64,000 nucleotides of DNA from Anaerobaca sp035448545 (GCA_035448545.1 DAOTJE010000003.1:62001-126000), one strand, 5' to 3'; positions 1 through 8,496 are shown, counted from the first letter of the stretch. Numbers and translations: made by a program. The notes: generated by a model not told the origin, from the letters alone.

Positions 1-112
1 GGCGCACTTCATAAGGAAGCGTCGCGCCGGAACGGAAGAACCGGCGCTGCCGGCTGACGATGTCGGCGATCAGCTCCTTCTGTGACACGAGACCCACTCC
101 CATCCATGCCAT
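1..112 (-). CDS. Aldehyde dehydrogenase family protein, N-terminus only (runs off left edge)
   Basis: Only about 37 codons are in the window, on the minus strand. The predicted start MAWMGVGLVSQKELIADI is followed by RQRRFFRSGATLPYEVR, which resembles the first helix of NAD(P)-dependent aldehyde dehydrogenases (typically a stretch ending FFxxGxTxxxxFR). The catalytic Glu and Cys lie outside the window, so the family call rests on this short match alone. ATG at 112 is chosen because a good sigma70-type promoter lies about 50 bases upstream; an in-frame ATG at 103 is an alternative. Another protein with a similar N-terminal helix cannot be excluded. Confidence 0.5.
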   Translation of the reverse strand, partial: MAWMGVGLVSQKELIADIVSRQRRFFRSGATLPYEVR

Positions 113-164
113 AGTGTCGTCTGTCTCGGCCGGGCCGGCGACCCGGTCCGCGTTGGAGGCAAAC

Positions 165-194
165 ATCATACCCGATGGATGGAAAGGGTCTCAA
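165..194 (-). promoter_or_regulatory. Sigma70-type promoter for the aldehyde dehydrogenase-like gene
   Basis: Read on the minus strand, TTGAGA (189-194) and TATGAT (165-170) are separated by 18 bases. The expected start of transcription is near 158, leaving a leader of about 45 bases before the ATG at 112. Confidence 0.55.
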
Positions 195-230
195 TAGAGT
201 TCCCGGCTCGATCGTTCCGGAACAGAGATC

Positions 231-2042
231 TCACGGCTGCTCGGCCGGTTCCCACCACAGGCGCGGATAGCTGTGCTTCTCGATGATCCACCACAGGTCT
301 TCCGTGCCATTGCGTGTTTCCCCGACGAAATCCCAGCGTGCGGCCAGAAACGTTCGGGCCGTTTGCATTTGCGGTGTCGGCAGTCCGGTGCTCCCCGCAT
401 CCACCGTCTGTCCCGAGGTTTGGATGTCCCAGAAGCAGCGGGCCGATACCGCCAGAGGACCGGACCGGCCCACGAGTCCACCGACGTCCCAGCTCCCGAC
501 GACAGGGCCGACGCTATAGCAGCAGCTCACGTTGCCGTACTCGTTGTATCCCACCAGTCCACCGACGTCGGCGGTGCCCGCGACCGCAGCGGTATTGTAG
601 CATTGGGATACGACGCCCCAGTTGTAGCCGATCAGTCCGCCAACGCGCCGGTTTCCAGAAAGGCGTCCGTGGCTGTAGCAGCAGGTTACCGAGCCGTAAT
701 TCCGGGCGGCGAGCGTCCCGATCTGATCGCCCAAGCCGACGATATTGGTGTCCACGATACCCAGGTTCGCCACGCGGGCCTCCAGCGTCACCTGGCCGAG
801 CAGGCCGAGAACGCCGCCTCCCGTGATTGTCACGTTGGATACGGTCCGACCCTGGCCGTCGAGGGTGCCGCCGAAGCAGGGGATCACCGCCGTCGTCCAG
901 CGGATGCCCGACAGGTCCAGCGAGGCCGCCAGCCGGTAGTGTGCCCGGGGATTGCTGTGCGCCATGGCCCCCAAGTCTGCCGCGTTCCAGATCAGATAAG
1001 GCTCTTGTGCGCTGCCTCGCCCCTGCAACGGGCAGCATGGATTCTCGTTGAACGTCGCGAGCACGGGATAGCCGCCGGGCTGCGGCATTTGCCATATCTC
1101 GGAGACCCCGTTTTCCGTCTCGCCGACCCAATCCCAGCCCGCATCGAGGTAGGTCCCGGCCTCGTGCATCTGCTCCGTGGTCAATCCGATGCCGGTCGCA
1201 CTGTTGTACTGACCGGAGGTCTGGATGTCCCAGAAGCACGAGGTCGCCCCCTCGCTGCTTTCGCCGGCCAGCCCGCCGACAGCCGAGGTTCCACGGACGG
1301 CTCCGGTGCTGTAGCACTGAACCATCTGGCCGAAACCGTTGCTGCCGGTCAGTCCTCCGACCAGCTCGACGCCGTCCACGGCCGCCAGACTGTAGCACTG
1401 GACCAGGACGCCGCTGTTGCTGCCGGCCAGGCCGCCGACGCCCGCGAGACCCTCGACTCGACCGCGCGTGGAACATTGACTCGTGAAGGCCCAGTTGTGC
1501 CCGACCAGCCCACCGACCGCCGCATGACCGCGGATCGTTCCATCGCTCGAACAGCGGGTCACATGACCAAAGTTCCATCCTGCAATTGCCCCGACGCAGT
1601 CTCCGGTTCCATCGATGGTGACATCGGCCAGGCGCAGATCCATCACCACGGCCGTGGCCTCCAACTGCCCGAACAAACCAAGGTAGTGCTGACCTGTCAG
1701 GGTCAGGTGCGAGATCGTGTGGCCGTTTCCATCCAGGACGCCGGTAAAGGGTCTGCCTTCGAATCGCGGCTCTGCGGAGGTGTTCGGAGCGATTTGACGG
1801 AACCGCGGTCTGCCGTCACGCCCATCAAAGCCCGACAGGTCGACATCCGCCATCAGAGAAAAGTGCTTGTCCCAGTCGTTCGGCTCGGCCCCGATGGTGT
1901 TCATGTGCTCGGCCGTGTAGATCAGGTACGGGCTGTCCGACTGGCCGTTGCCGCCGCCGTATTTCGCGGCAACGCAGGGGACAGACTCTATGATGATGAA
2001 GAATATGCCCAGGACCCGGCTGGTGGCAGTGCCCAGACACAT
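231..2042 (-). CDS. Exported GLUG-repeat protein
   Basis: 603-residue protein. The start is the ATG at 2042, preceded by GGAGG eight bases upstream; the longer open frame reaching back toward pyrG has no such signal. The N-terminus (MCLGTATSRVLGIFFIIIES, ending near VAA) looks like a signal peptide. The body is built from GLUG motifs (for example VGGLVGHNWAF, VGGLAGSNSG, VGGLVGYNEYG) arranged in two large modules. Each module opens with a PYLIYTAEHMNTIG- or PYLIWNAADLGAMA-like segment and closes with CFWDIQTSGQ plus a W-FVGET segment. GLUG repeats occur in cell-surface and adhesin-like proteins and probably form a beta-helix. No sorting or anchor domain is visible at the C-terminus. A paralogue lies at 30501-33017. 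Ligand and role are unknown. Confidence 0.85.
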   Translation of the reverse strand: MCLGTATSRVLGIFFIIIESVPCVAAKYGGGNGQSDSPYLIYTAEHMNTIGAEPNDWDKHFSLMADVDLSGFDGRDGRPRFRQIAPNTSAEPRFEGRPFTGVLDGNGHTISHLTLTGQHYLGLFGQLEATAVVMDLRLADVTIDGTGDCVGAIAGWNFGHVTRCSSDGTIRGHAAVGGLVGHNWAFTSQCSTRGRVEGLAGVGGLAGSNSGVLVQCYSLAAVDGVELVGGLTGSNGFGQMVQCYSTGAVRGTSAVGGLAGESSEGATSCFWDIQTSGQYNSATGIGLTTEQMHEAGTYLDAGWDWVGETENGVSEIWQMPQPGGYPVLATFNENPCCPLQGRGSAQEPYLIWNAADLGAMAHSNPRAHYRLAASLDLSGIRWTTAVIPCFGGTLDGQGRTVSNVTITGGGVLGLLGQVTLEARVANLGIVDTNIVGLGDQIGTLAARNYGSVTCCYSHGRLSGNRRVGGLIGYNWGVVSQCYNTAAVAGTADVGGLVGYNEYGNVSCCYSVGPVVGSWDVGGLVGRSGPLAVSARCFWDIQTSGQTVDAGSTGLPTPQMQTARTFLAARWDFVGETRNGTEDLWWIIEKHSYPRLWWEPAEQP

Positions 2043-2283
2043 ACACCGGACCTCCGTTTGGTTTTGACGTTGCGTACCGTATGCCGGGGGATATGACGAA
2101 GAAGGAACTCTCCTGCGAATTCCAGCACCCTTCCCGAAAAGCCCGTCACCAGGCCATCGCCCGAAAATCCAAGTCGGGGCGGACACCCACCGACGGTTGC
2201 TCCCAACCGGGAGGCTACGATAGGTGCTCCCCGGCCGTTCCGCAATTGTGGAAACTACGTATTCTCCTCGGTCGAAGGTTCCT

Positions 2284-4062
2284 CTACGCTTCAGCCAGCG
2301 CCGCGACCTGTCTGGCGGCTTCGATACAGTCGGGCAGGCTGATCTGGCCATGACGACGTTTCATGGCGGCCGCGACGAGCCCGACAAACATCGGGCTGGG
2401 TCTCAGCGGGCGGCTGGTCAGACAGGGATGAGCCTGGGTCCCCATGAAGAAGGGGTGGCCGGGCAGTTCCAGGATTTGCATGATGGGCTGGTCGGGCGCC
2501 TTGCCTGAGAAGACCAGGCCGCCGGCCTCGAGGGTCCCGATGTACTTCGGGTCCACCTCGTAGCGGTGGCGGAATCTCATCCGGACCGAGTCCTTGCGGC
2601 CGAAGAGGTTCCAGGCCATTGTCTCCGGTTTGATCTCGATGTTGTGTCCGCCCAGACGCATGTTCCCTCCCAGACCCTCGATCTTTTTCTGCTCCGGCAG
2701 TATGTCGATCACCGGCTCAGCGCATTTCGGGTCCAGCTCGGTGCTGCCGGCGCCCTTGAGGCCGCAGACATTCCGCGCGAACTCAATCACCGCCATCTGG
2801 AACCCGAAACACAGGCCCAGGTATGGCAGGTCGTTCTCCCTGGCGTAGCGGATGCAGGCGATCTTGCCTTCCGAGCCGCGGGTGCCGAACCCGCCGGGCA
2901 CGATGATCCCGTCCACGGTTGCCAGACGCTCGGCCGCGTTCTTGTCGGTGATGTCCGTCGTGTCGATCCACTCGATGCCCACGTCGCAGCCCAGAGCAAT
3001 GCCCGCGTGCTCCAGCGCGTTGATGATCGACGCGTAGCTGTCCCGGACGGCCGTGTACTTGCCGGTGATGCCGACCGTGGCCTTGTACTTGGCGGTGCCG
3101 ATCTTGTCGGTGAAGTCGCACCACTTGGCCCAGGCCTTTCGTTCGTACCGCAGGTTGATGCGGTCCTCGATTTTCAGCAGGCGCAGCACCTCGAAGTCCA
3201 GCCCGTGTTCGCGCAGCATTGAAGGGATCATGTAAATGCTGGCCGAATCATGCAGGCTGACCACCCGCTCGACCGGCACGTTGCTGTAGATGCTGATCTT
3301 CTGCCGGGCCTTCTCGTTGACCGGGTTTGTTGCCCGGCACGCGATGATGTCCGGCTGGATCCCGAGCTGCATCACCTGCTTGATCCCGAGCTGGGCGGCC
3401 TTGGATTTCTGCTCGCCCAACGCCGGCGGCTCCAGCACGTACGTCAGCGCCACGAAGCAACTGCTGTTGGGCCCTTCCTCATAGGCCAGCTCACGCATCG
3501 CTTCAAGGTAGTAGGCGTTCTCCAGGTCGCCGACGGTGCCTCCGATCTCGACGAAGACCACGTCGGCCTTGCTCTCGGCGGCGAGCTGCCGCAGCTTGAG
3601 CTTCACCTCGCCCGTCACATGGGGGATCATCTGGACATCGCGGCCGAGATAGTCGCCGTGCCGCTCCTTGTTCAGCACGCTGCTGAAGATCTGCCCGCTC
3701 GTGGCGAAGTTCGCCCGGCTCAGATCGAGGTCCAGCATCCGCTCGTAGGTGCCCAGGTCCATGTCGGTTTCCATGCCGTCGTCGAGGACGAAAACCTCGC
3801 CGTGGCGGAACGGGTTCAGCGTGCCCGAATCGATGTTGAGGTAGCCCTCCAGCTTGATCGGCGCAACCTTCAAGCCCTTGTCCTGGAGCAGCTTGGCCAG
3901 GCACGAGGAGAAGATCCCCTTGCCCAGACCGCTCATCACCGTGCCCATGACGAACACGTACTTGGTCTTGCCCTTCTTGTAGCCCGCCGGGATCGGCGAG
4001 AAGAACTCGCTCTCCGTCGAGGCGTCACTGAGTTTCGTCAGCAGCTCTTTGCTGTCAGCCAT
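2284..4062 (-). CDS. pyrG: CTP synthase, divergent, with altered glutaminase triad
   Basis: 592 residues, longer than the usual 535-550 because of about 35 extra N-terminal residues and a C-terminal tail. It makes CTP from UTP, ATP and glutamine. Visible features: P-loop GTVMSGLGKG (40-49), HGEVFVLDDGMETDMDLG (87-104) with the Mg-binding Asp, VEIGGTVGDLEN (171-182), and a class I glutaminase domain with nucleophile Cys418 in LGLCFGFQ. The usual HPE motif with catalytic His and Glu reads HPC here (His545, Cys547), so the triad Glu is replaced. ATG at 4062 was chosen because the CTP synthase domain begins soon after and the start overlaps the end of kdsB by 8 bases, indicating translational coupling. 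CTP is the nucleotide used by KdsB, so the pairing makes metabolic sense. Confidence 0.93.
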   Translation of the reverse strand: MADSKELLTKLSDASTESEFFSPIPAGYKKGKTKYVFVMGTVMSGLGKGIFSSCLAKLLQDKGLKVAPIKLEGYLNIDSGTLNPFRHGEVFVLDDGMETDMDLGTYERMLDLDLSRANFATSGQIFSSVLNKERHGDYLGRDVQMIPHVTGEVKLKLRQLAAESKADVVFVEIGGTVGDLENAYYLEAMRELAYEEGPNSSCFVALTYVLEPPALGEQKSKAAQLGIKQVMQLGIQPDIIACRATNPVNEKARQKISIYSNVPVERVVSLHDSASIYMIPSMLREHGLDFEVLRLLKIEDRINLRYERKAWAKWCDFTDKIGTAKYKATVGITGKYTAVRDSYASIINALEHAGIALGCDVGIEWIDTTDITDKNAAERLATVDGIIVPGGFGTRGSEGKIACIRYARENDLPYLGLCFGFQMAVIEFARNVCGLKGAGSTELDPKCAEPVIDILPEQKKIEGLGGNMRLGGHNIEIKPETMAWNLFGRKDSVRMRFRHRYEVDPKYIGTLEAGGLVFSGKAPDQPIMQILELPGHPFFMGTQAHPCLTSRPLRPSPMFVGLVAAAMKRRHGQISLPDCIEAARQVAALAEA

Positions 4063-4849
4063 TGGAATCCTGTCCTTGTGATGCCGGGGTCCTGCAAGAT
4101 GGATCGTTCGCGTTTCTGTTGCGATATCGTTGGACGAAGGCGGCGTATTGCTGGGGGGTGTCGATGCCTTCGCTGGTGTGCTGAACCGTGCCGACGAGGA
4201 TGGCAAAACCGTTCTCGAGGACACGGAGCTGTTCGAGCTTCTCGAGTTTCTCCAGGGGGCTCTGGGGCAGCGCGGTGATTTGGGCGAGAAACGCCTTGCG
4301 GTAGGCGTAGATGCCGATGTGGCGCAGATAGTTGCCCGCCGGACCAATGCCCCCTTTGTCTCGGTCGTACGGGATCGGACTGCGCGAAAAATAGATCGCC
4401 CTGCCACGGGTGTCGACGACCGCCTTGACGACGTTGGGGTCGGCGACCTGCTCGACCTGTTGCAGCGGGGTCGCCAGCGTCGCCATGGGAACGTCGGGGT
4501 TCTCGACCAGGAGCCGCGCGAGGGTGTCGATGTGATCCGGGTCGATCTCGGGCTCGTCGCCCTGGACGTTGACGACGATATCGACATCCAGACCGGCCAC
4601 CGCCTCGGCGATGCGGTCGGTGCCGCTCTGGTGATCGGCGCGGGTCAGGATGCATGCGGCCCCGAAGCTCTTGGCCGCCCTGACGACCCGTTCATCGTCG
4701 GCCGCAATCAGAACGCTCTCGGGCAGGGAGGCCTTGCAGGCCCGCTCGTAGGTGTGCTGGATGAGGTATTTGCCGGTGTCTTGGGCGAGAACTTTCCCGG
4801 GGAATCTGGTCGAATCGTACCGCGCAGGAATACAGACTATGATCTTCAC
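4055..4849 (-). CDS. kdsB: 3-deoxy-manno-octulosonate cytidylyltransferase
   Basis: 264 residues, close to the family length of about 250, with a short hydrophilic C-terminal extension. It activates Kdo with CTP to CMP-Kdo in the cytoplasm, for the lipopolysaccharide inner core. Motifs: IPARYDSTRFPGK (7-19) for nucleotide binding, HQSGTDR (73-79), VNVQGDEP (93-100) and YLRHIGIYAYRK. The start codon is GTG at 4847-4849, because the family motif begins directly after it; no strong ribosome-binding site is visible. It is first gene of a two-gene operon with pyrG and implies a Gram-negative type outer membrane with Kdo. Confidence 0.95.
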   Translation of the reverse strand: MKIIVCIPARYDSTRFPGKVLAQDTGKYLIQHTYERACKASLPESVLIAADDERVVRAAKSFGAACILTRADHQSGTDRIAEAVAGLDVDIVVNVQGDEPEIDPDHIDTLARLLVENPDVPMATLATPLQQVEQVADPNVVKAVVDTRGRAIYFSRSPIPYDRDKGGIGPAGNYLRHIGIYAYRKAFLAQITALPQSPLEKLEKLEQLRVLENGFAILVGTVQHTSEGIDTPQQYAAFVQRYRNRNANDPSCRTPASQGQDSNG

Positions 4850-4906
4850 TGTCGCTCGAACTCGTACGCGTACACAGTCATCCGGCTCAAGTGGCTGTAC
4901 CTATGG

Positions 4907-4959
4907 GAGAAGAAAAGACCCCGTTGCGGCTACGCGCCCCAACCCAAATAGCCAACGGG
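4907..4959 (-). terminator. Leader hairpin with U-rich tail, candidate attenuator upstream of kdsB
   Basis: Read on the minus strand, CCCGTTGGCTA (4949-4959) can pair with TAGCCGCAACGGG (4920-4932), with a two-base bulge. It is followed immediately by a T-rich run, TCTTTTCTTC. This is the form of an intrinsic terminator, placed between the promoter and kdsB with its 5' arm almost at the predicted transcript start. That suggests premature termination control of kdsB-pyrG. No known riboswitch class is recognised. Confidence 0.5.
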
Positions 4960-4964
4960 ACCTT

Positions 4965-4993
4965 ATCATAGACCGGCCGGCATCCGTTGTCAA
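4965..4993 (-). promoter_or_regulatory. Strong sigma70-type promoter of kdsB-pyrG
   Basis: On the minus strand TTGACA (4988-4993) and TATGAT (4965-4970) are separated by exactly 17 bases. The leader to the kdsB GTG is about 110 bases and contains the hairpin annotated at 4907-4959. Confidence 0.8.
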
Positions 4994-5111
4994 CAAGGGC
5001 ACCGATTCGACCTCCAGATTATTCGGGATAGTCGCGCCTGGGGATCGCCAAGACCTCCCGAAAGCCTTCTCAATCGATTTCGTCCGGTGCGCGGAAATTC
5101 ACATCGATGAC

Positions 5112-5139
5112 TTGAAATCCGCCATGACGTTCCTATACT
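5112..5139 (+). promoter_or_regulatory. Sigma70-type promoter of fucU
   Basis: TTGAAA (5112-5117) and TATACT (5134-5139) with a 16-base spacer, about 60 bases ahead of the fucU start. It is divergent from the kdsB promoter about 120 bases away. Confidence 0.6.
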
Positions 5140-5198
5140 GCCCCGAGAGGTTGTGGGCAGAGGAACGCCGAACCGGGCCGATTGGAGAAAGGAACGAC

Positions 5199-5624
5199 AT
5201 GCTCAAGAACATCCCGCCGGTGATCTCGCCGGAATTGATGAAGGTCCTCATGGAAATGGGCCACGGCGATGAAATTGTGCTGGCCGACGGCAATTTTCCG
5301 GCTGCCAGCGTTGCCCAGCGGTTGCTCCGCTGCGACGGTCATGGCGTGCCTGTGCTCCTGGAGGCCGTCCTGAAGTTCTTCCCTCTGGACATCTATGTTG
5401 ATCAGCCGGTGGCCTTGATGGCGGTCGTCCCGGGCGACAAGACCAAACCGACAATCTGGGAGCAGTACCGCAAGATTGTGGTCGGCAGCGGTGAGAAGTT
5501 CTCGGATTTCGAGTACGTCGAGCGGTTTGCCTTCTACGAGAGGGCCAGGAAGGCCTATGCGGTCGTCGCGACCAGCGAAAAGGCCCTGTATGCGAACGTC
5601 ATATTGAAAAAAGGCGTTCTATAG
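5199..5624 (+). CDS. fucU: RbsD/FucU-family sugar mutarotase
   Basis: 141 residues, the usual size for FucU. The family interconverts sugar anomers, classically alpha- and beta-L-fucose (FucU) or ribopyranose forms (RbsD). The signature MGHGDEIVLADGNFP near residue 20 carries the conserved active-site His and Asp of the family, and a Tyr near the C-terminus (KALYANVILKKG) fits FucU more than RbsD. Start is ATG with GGAGAAAGG eight bases upstream; upstream in-frame codons have no ribosome-binding site. It appears to be a single-gene unit. The exact sugar cannot be fixed from sequence; fucose is most likely. Confidence 0.85.
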   Translation: MLKNIPPVISPELMKVLMEMGHGDEIVLADGNFPAASVAQRLLRCDGHGVPVLLEAVLKFFPLDIYVDQPVALMAVVPGDKTKPTIWEQYRKIVVGSGEKFSDFEYVERFAFYERARKAYAVVATSEKALYANVILKKGVL

Positions 5625-5776
5625 CCGCAGCAGCATGCCGACAGGCGTCTTTAGGGTCATGGGAAGCCTGCGTAGATTGCATAGTGCAGAGCAGGTGTTT
5701 TGGCGGGGCTTGGGGCAAGACCGGGGCTGTCGGCGCCTGCGAAAGGGACTTTGTCCTATAAATAGCGGCCGTTTTC

Positions 5777-5805
5777 TTGACATGGTCGCAATCTGGCGGT
5801 ACAAT
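5777..5805 (+). promoter_or_regulatory. Near-consensus sigma70-type promoter of the prepilin gene pair
   Basis: TTGACA (5777-5782) and TACAAT (5800-5805) with a 17-base spacer. It is followed by an untranslated leader of about 265 bases before the ATG at 6079. I saw no recognised riboswitch in that leader and no convincing gene; it is unusually long for this window. Confidence 0.8.
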
Positions 5806-6078
5806 TGACGTGTTCTGGTGGTATCGTCCTCTCCGTAGCGCGCGGTCAGAAGGGTCTGCGGGGCCTATGTGTCGGGTTCCTGGTGTGTTGCGCGAGGGAT
5901 TTTGCGTTTGAAGCGGAGGGAACGGAACAGCAAAGGATTCCTGCGCATCCGTGCAGGTGTGTTGCGCAGATACTTGCGCTCTGCGGCGGCGGGTTGTCCC
6001 TCGCGAAGCCTGCGATGGTCGGCAGTCGCAAGTGCTGTACTCTGCCGCAGAGGCAAAGGAGAAGGAAGAAGAGGCCAT

Positions 6079-6906
6079 ATGGGTAGTAAACGCAAGGGTT
6101 TCACGCTGATCGAGCTTCTGGTGGTGATCGCCATCATCGCCATCCTGATGGGTATCCTGATGCCCGCCTTGAGCCGCGTCAGGAAACAGGCGAGGAAAGT
6201 CACGTGCTTGGCCAACCTGAAACAGTGGGGTCTGGCGTTTGCTCTCTATTGCGAGGACAACGACGGGAAGTTTTTCACGGGAGAGGTCAACGGCAGCCGC
6301 AACAACGTCGGCTCCGGCGAGTTCTGGCGCGAGACGATGCGACCTTACTCAAAAGACGTCAAGATGTGGCTCTGCCCGCAGGCCGTGAAACCCCGTCCCA
6401 CCGGTGGAATTCCTGCCGGCGGTTGGTCGTATACCGCCTGGGAGGTTGGCGGCGACGTGGGCAGCTACGGTCTGAACGGATGGATTCTGAACCTGAAGGA
6501 TGCCAAGGGCTCCAAGACCGACGGTTGGGGGCGCGCCGATCTCGATGCACAGGGCAGGTCCCGTCACTGGGGCAGACCACCGAGCAAGAACGCCAACGAG
6601 GTGCCGGTATTTACCGGCAGTTGGTGGGTTGATTCCTGGCCTCTCGAGACCGACCAGCCTCCGCAAACGGATGCAGGCCCCGGCGATACGCCCGGCACCA
6701 ACGAGATGAACCGCGTCTGTGTCGATCGGCACGACGGCTTCGTCAATTCGCTCTTCGCCGACTGGACGGTTCGTCCAGTCGGTCTCAAGGAGCTCTGGAC
6801 GCTCCGATGGCACAAGACGTACAACGTCAATGGTATGTGGACGAAGGCCGGCGGGGTCGATCCAACCTCGTGGCCTCAGTGGATGCGCAAGTACAAGGAC
6901 TATTGA
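6079..6906 (+). CDS. Prepilin-type N-terminal methylation protein with H-X9-DG-like tail
   Basis: 275 residues. The head KRKGFTLIELLVVIAII is a textbook type IV prepilin leader: a short basic segment, Gly before the cleavage site, Phe+1, Glu+5, then a hydrophobic helix. Near the C-terminus DRHDGFVNSLFADW resembles the H-X9-DG-like region of the expanded pseudopilin families of Planctomycetota. Processing by a prepilin peptidase, not encoded here, is expected. The start has a purine-rich site (AAAGGAGAAGGAAG). It is the first gene of a pair with the next prepilin. Function is unknown; such proteins are very numerous in these genomes and are secreted or surface-bound. Confidence 0.88.
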   Translation: MGSKRKGFTLIELLVVIAIIAILMGILMPALSRVRKQARKVTCLANLKQWGLAFALYCEDNDGKFFTGEVNGSRNNVGSGEFWRETMRPYSKDVKMWLCPQAVKPRPTGGIPAGGWSYTAWEVGGDVGSYGLNGWILNLKDAKGSKTDGWGRADLDAQGRSRHWGRPPSKNANEVPVFTGSWWVDSWPLETDQPPQTDAGPGDTPGTNEMNRVCVDRHDGFVNSLFADWTVRPVGLKELWTLRWHKTYNVNGMWTKAGGVDPTSWPQWMRKYKDY

Positions 6907-7004
6907 GGCGAGCAGAGGACAACGGGTGGCGGGCGGCAGCTACTGCGATGTGGCTGTGACTGTCGGGTCGTATATAGATCAGCGATACTTGTAGGAGCAC
7001 AGCT

Positions 7005-7838
7005 ATGGATAAGAGAACCAAGGGTTTCACGTTGATCGAGCTTCTGGTGGTGATTGCCATCATCGCGATCTTGATGGCCATTCTGATGCCGACGTTGAAT
7101 CGTGCCCGGGAGCAGGGTCGCCGTGCCGCGTGTCTGGCCAACCTCAAGCAACTGACGCTGGCGTGGCTGATGTACGCCGATGAGAACAACGGCAAGATCG
7201 TCAACGGCACGGCGGGCATTGACAGTTCGCAGGCGACGCAGGGCCCGTATTGGTGCGGCAAGTGCTGGCATGACAGCTATGCGAGCGGGGTGAGTCTGGA
7301 CGAAGATTTGCAGAGGCAAGGGATCAAGGCTGGCGCTCTGTATTCCTATATCAGAGATACGGGGCCCTATCGTTGCCCGACGGGGACCAAGGGCGAGCTG
7401 TTGACATATGCGGCAATGGATTCCGTCAACGGGTTGTACCGGACCGGGACGACGACGACGGTTGGCGGCAAGATGGTGGGGACGCGCGTGGGCAAGACGG
7501 TGGTGTGGCTCCGTCGGCTCGATGAGATCGTCAGCCCGGGTCCGGCCTATCGCATGGTCTTCATCGACGAAGGATGGGTGACGCCGGACAGCTACGCGGT
7601 GCATTACGTCCAGGAGACCTGGTGGGATGATGCCCCCGTTCGGCACGGTGACGGCGTCAATGTCTCTATGGCCGATGGTCACACCGAGTACTGGAAATGG
7701 CGAGGCACCGGCACGATCAAGTGGGGCAAGCTCCAGCAGAAGGCGCATTCAAGCAACAACCGTGCGCCGGAGTCGGAGGCCGACCACGAAGACCTGCACA
7801 GGCTGCAAATTGCCACCTGGGGTCGACTTGGTTACTGA
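7005..7838 (+). CDS. Second prepilin-type protein with H-X9-DG motif
   Basis: 277 residues, 98 bases downstream of a similar gene and ended by a strong terminator, so the two probably share a transcript. The leader DKRTKGFTLIELLVVIAII is nearly identical to the preceding gene's; after the N-terminal helix the two share REQGRRAACLANLKQ-like and MYADENNGK-like segments. The C-terminal part holds RHGDGVNVSMADGH, a good H-X9-DG motif. Start ATG is preceded by TAGGAG seven bases upstream. Probably a tandem duplicate that has diverged in its middle region; specific function unknown. Confidence 0.88.
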   Translation: MDKRTKGFTLIELLVVIAIIAILMAILMPTLNRAREQGRRAACLANLKQLTLAWLMYADENNGKIVNGTAGIDSSQATQGPYWCGKCWHDSYASGVSLDEDLQRQGIKAGALYSYIRDTGPYRCPTGTKGELLTYAAMDSVNGLYRTGTTTTVGGKMVGTRVGKTVVWLRRLDEIVSPGPAYRMVFIDEGWVTPDSYAVHYVQETWWDDAPVRHGDGVNVSMADGHTEYWKWRGTGTIKWGKLQQKAHSSNNRAPESEADHEDLHRLQIATWGRLGY

Positions 7839-7908
7839 CCCGACGGTCCGTGGCAGTGCGGGACTTGAAAACTCCCGACGCACAGAAGAGTTCTTATTGC
7901 CGGAGTTG

Positions 7909-7948
7909 AGAGGTTCCCGTCAGGATGACGGGAACCTCTTTCTTTTTT
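7909..7948 (+). terminator. Intrinsic terminator after the prepilin pair
   Basis: Perfect 12-bp stem GAGGTTCCCGTC / GACGGGAACCTC with loop AGGAT, followed by TTTCTTTTTT. Its own orientation serves the upstream plus-strand genes. The convergent usp gene ends just beyond it and has fewer U residues on its side. Confidence 0.92.
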
Positions 7949-7970
7949 CGGGCGTCGCAGACCGTGCGCC

Positions 7971-8456
7971 TCAGGATTGCAGGCGTCGGCGGCGGTAGCT
8001 CAGCGGGACCACGAGAACGGCGCAGTCGGCCTTGCGGACGACCTTCTCGGTGACGTTGCCGAACAGGGCTTTCTGGAGGGCGCCGCGACCTTGGCGGCCC
8101 ATGACGATCAGATCGACCTGCCGCTCCCGGGCGAAAGCGAGGATTTCCTGGTAATCCTTACCGATGCGGATCTCGACGTGGAACGCGACGTGCTCCGGCA
8201 CCCGGGCGCGGTACGTCTCGATCCGCTCATCGACGTCGTGCTTGGCCTTGGTGTCGACGTCGTCCACCTCGTAGATGTAGGTCTTCCAGAACTGGGCCTC
8301 GGTTTCCGGGATCACGTGGAGCAGATGGAGCCGGCAGCCCGGACGCCGGCTGGCGGCATCGACGGCAAAGGAAAACGCAAAATCGGCGTTCTCCGAGAAG
8401 TCCGTACAGAAGAGGACCTGGGAAAACGTCGTTTCGTCGGATGTGAGGGGGTCCAT
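7971..8456 (-). CDS. Universal stress protein (UspA family), last gene of the TRAP operon
   Basis: 161 residues. The family binds ATP or AMP in the cytoplasm. The nucleotide-binding motif G-2x-G-9x-G-(S/T) appears as GRQGRGALQKALFGN, near VDLIVMG. The start ATG at 8456 has GAGGAG ten bases upstream; an in-frame GTG at 8489 is an alternative with no such site. It sits 40 bases after dctM on the same strand. UspA-type proteins beside TRAP transporters are known, for example TeaD with TeaABC of Halomonas, where TeaD modulates transport. A regulatory role on this transporter is therefore a reasonable inference. Confidence 0.88.
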   Translation of the reverse strand: MDPLTSDETTFSQVLFCTDFSENADFAFSFAVDAASRRPGCRLHLLHVIPETEAQFWKTYIYEVDDVDTKAKHDVDERIETYRARVPEHVAFHVEIRIGKDYQEILAFARERQVDLIVMGRQGRGALQKALFGNVTEKVVRKADCAVLVVPLSYRRRRLQS

Positions 8457-8496
8457 CGTCCTTGTCTCCTCAGAGCGTTCCTGAAACACGTTTCCA

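Noticed and set aside
273..2096. Long open frame on the plus strand (607 codons) opposite the GLUG gene
   Set aside because: No ribosome site, composition Arg/Ala/Asp-rich and without motifs; the minus strand holds a clear GLUG protein. It is a GC-rich shadow frame.
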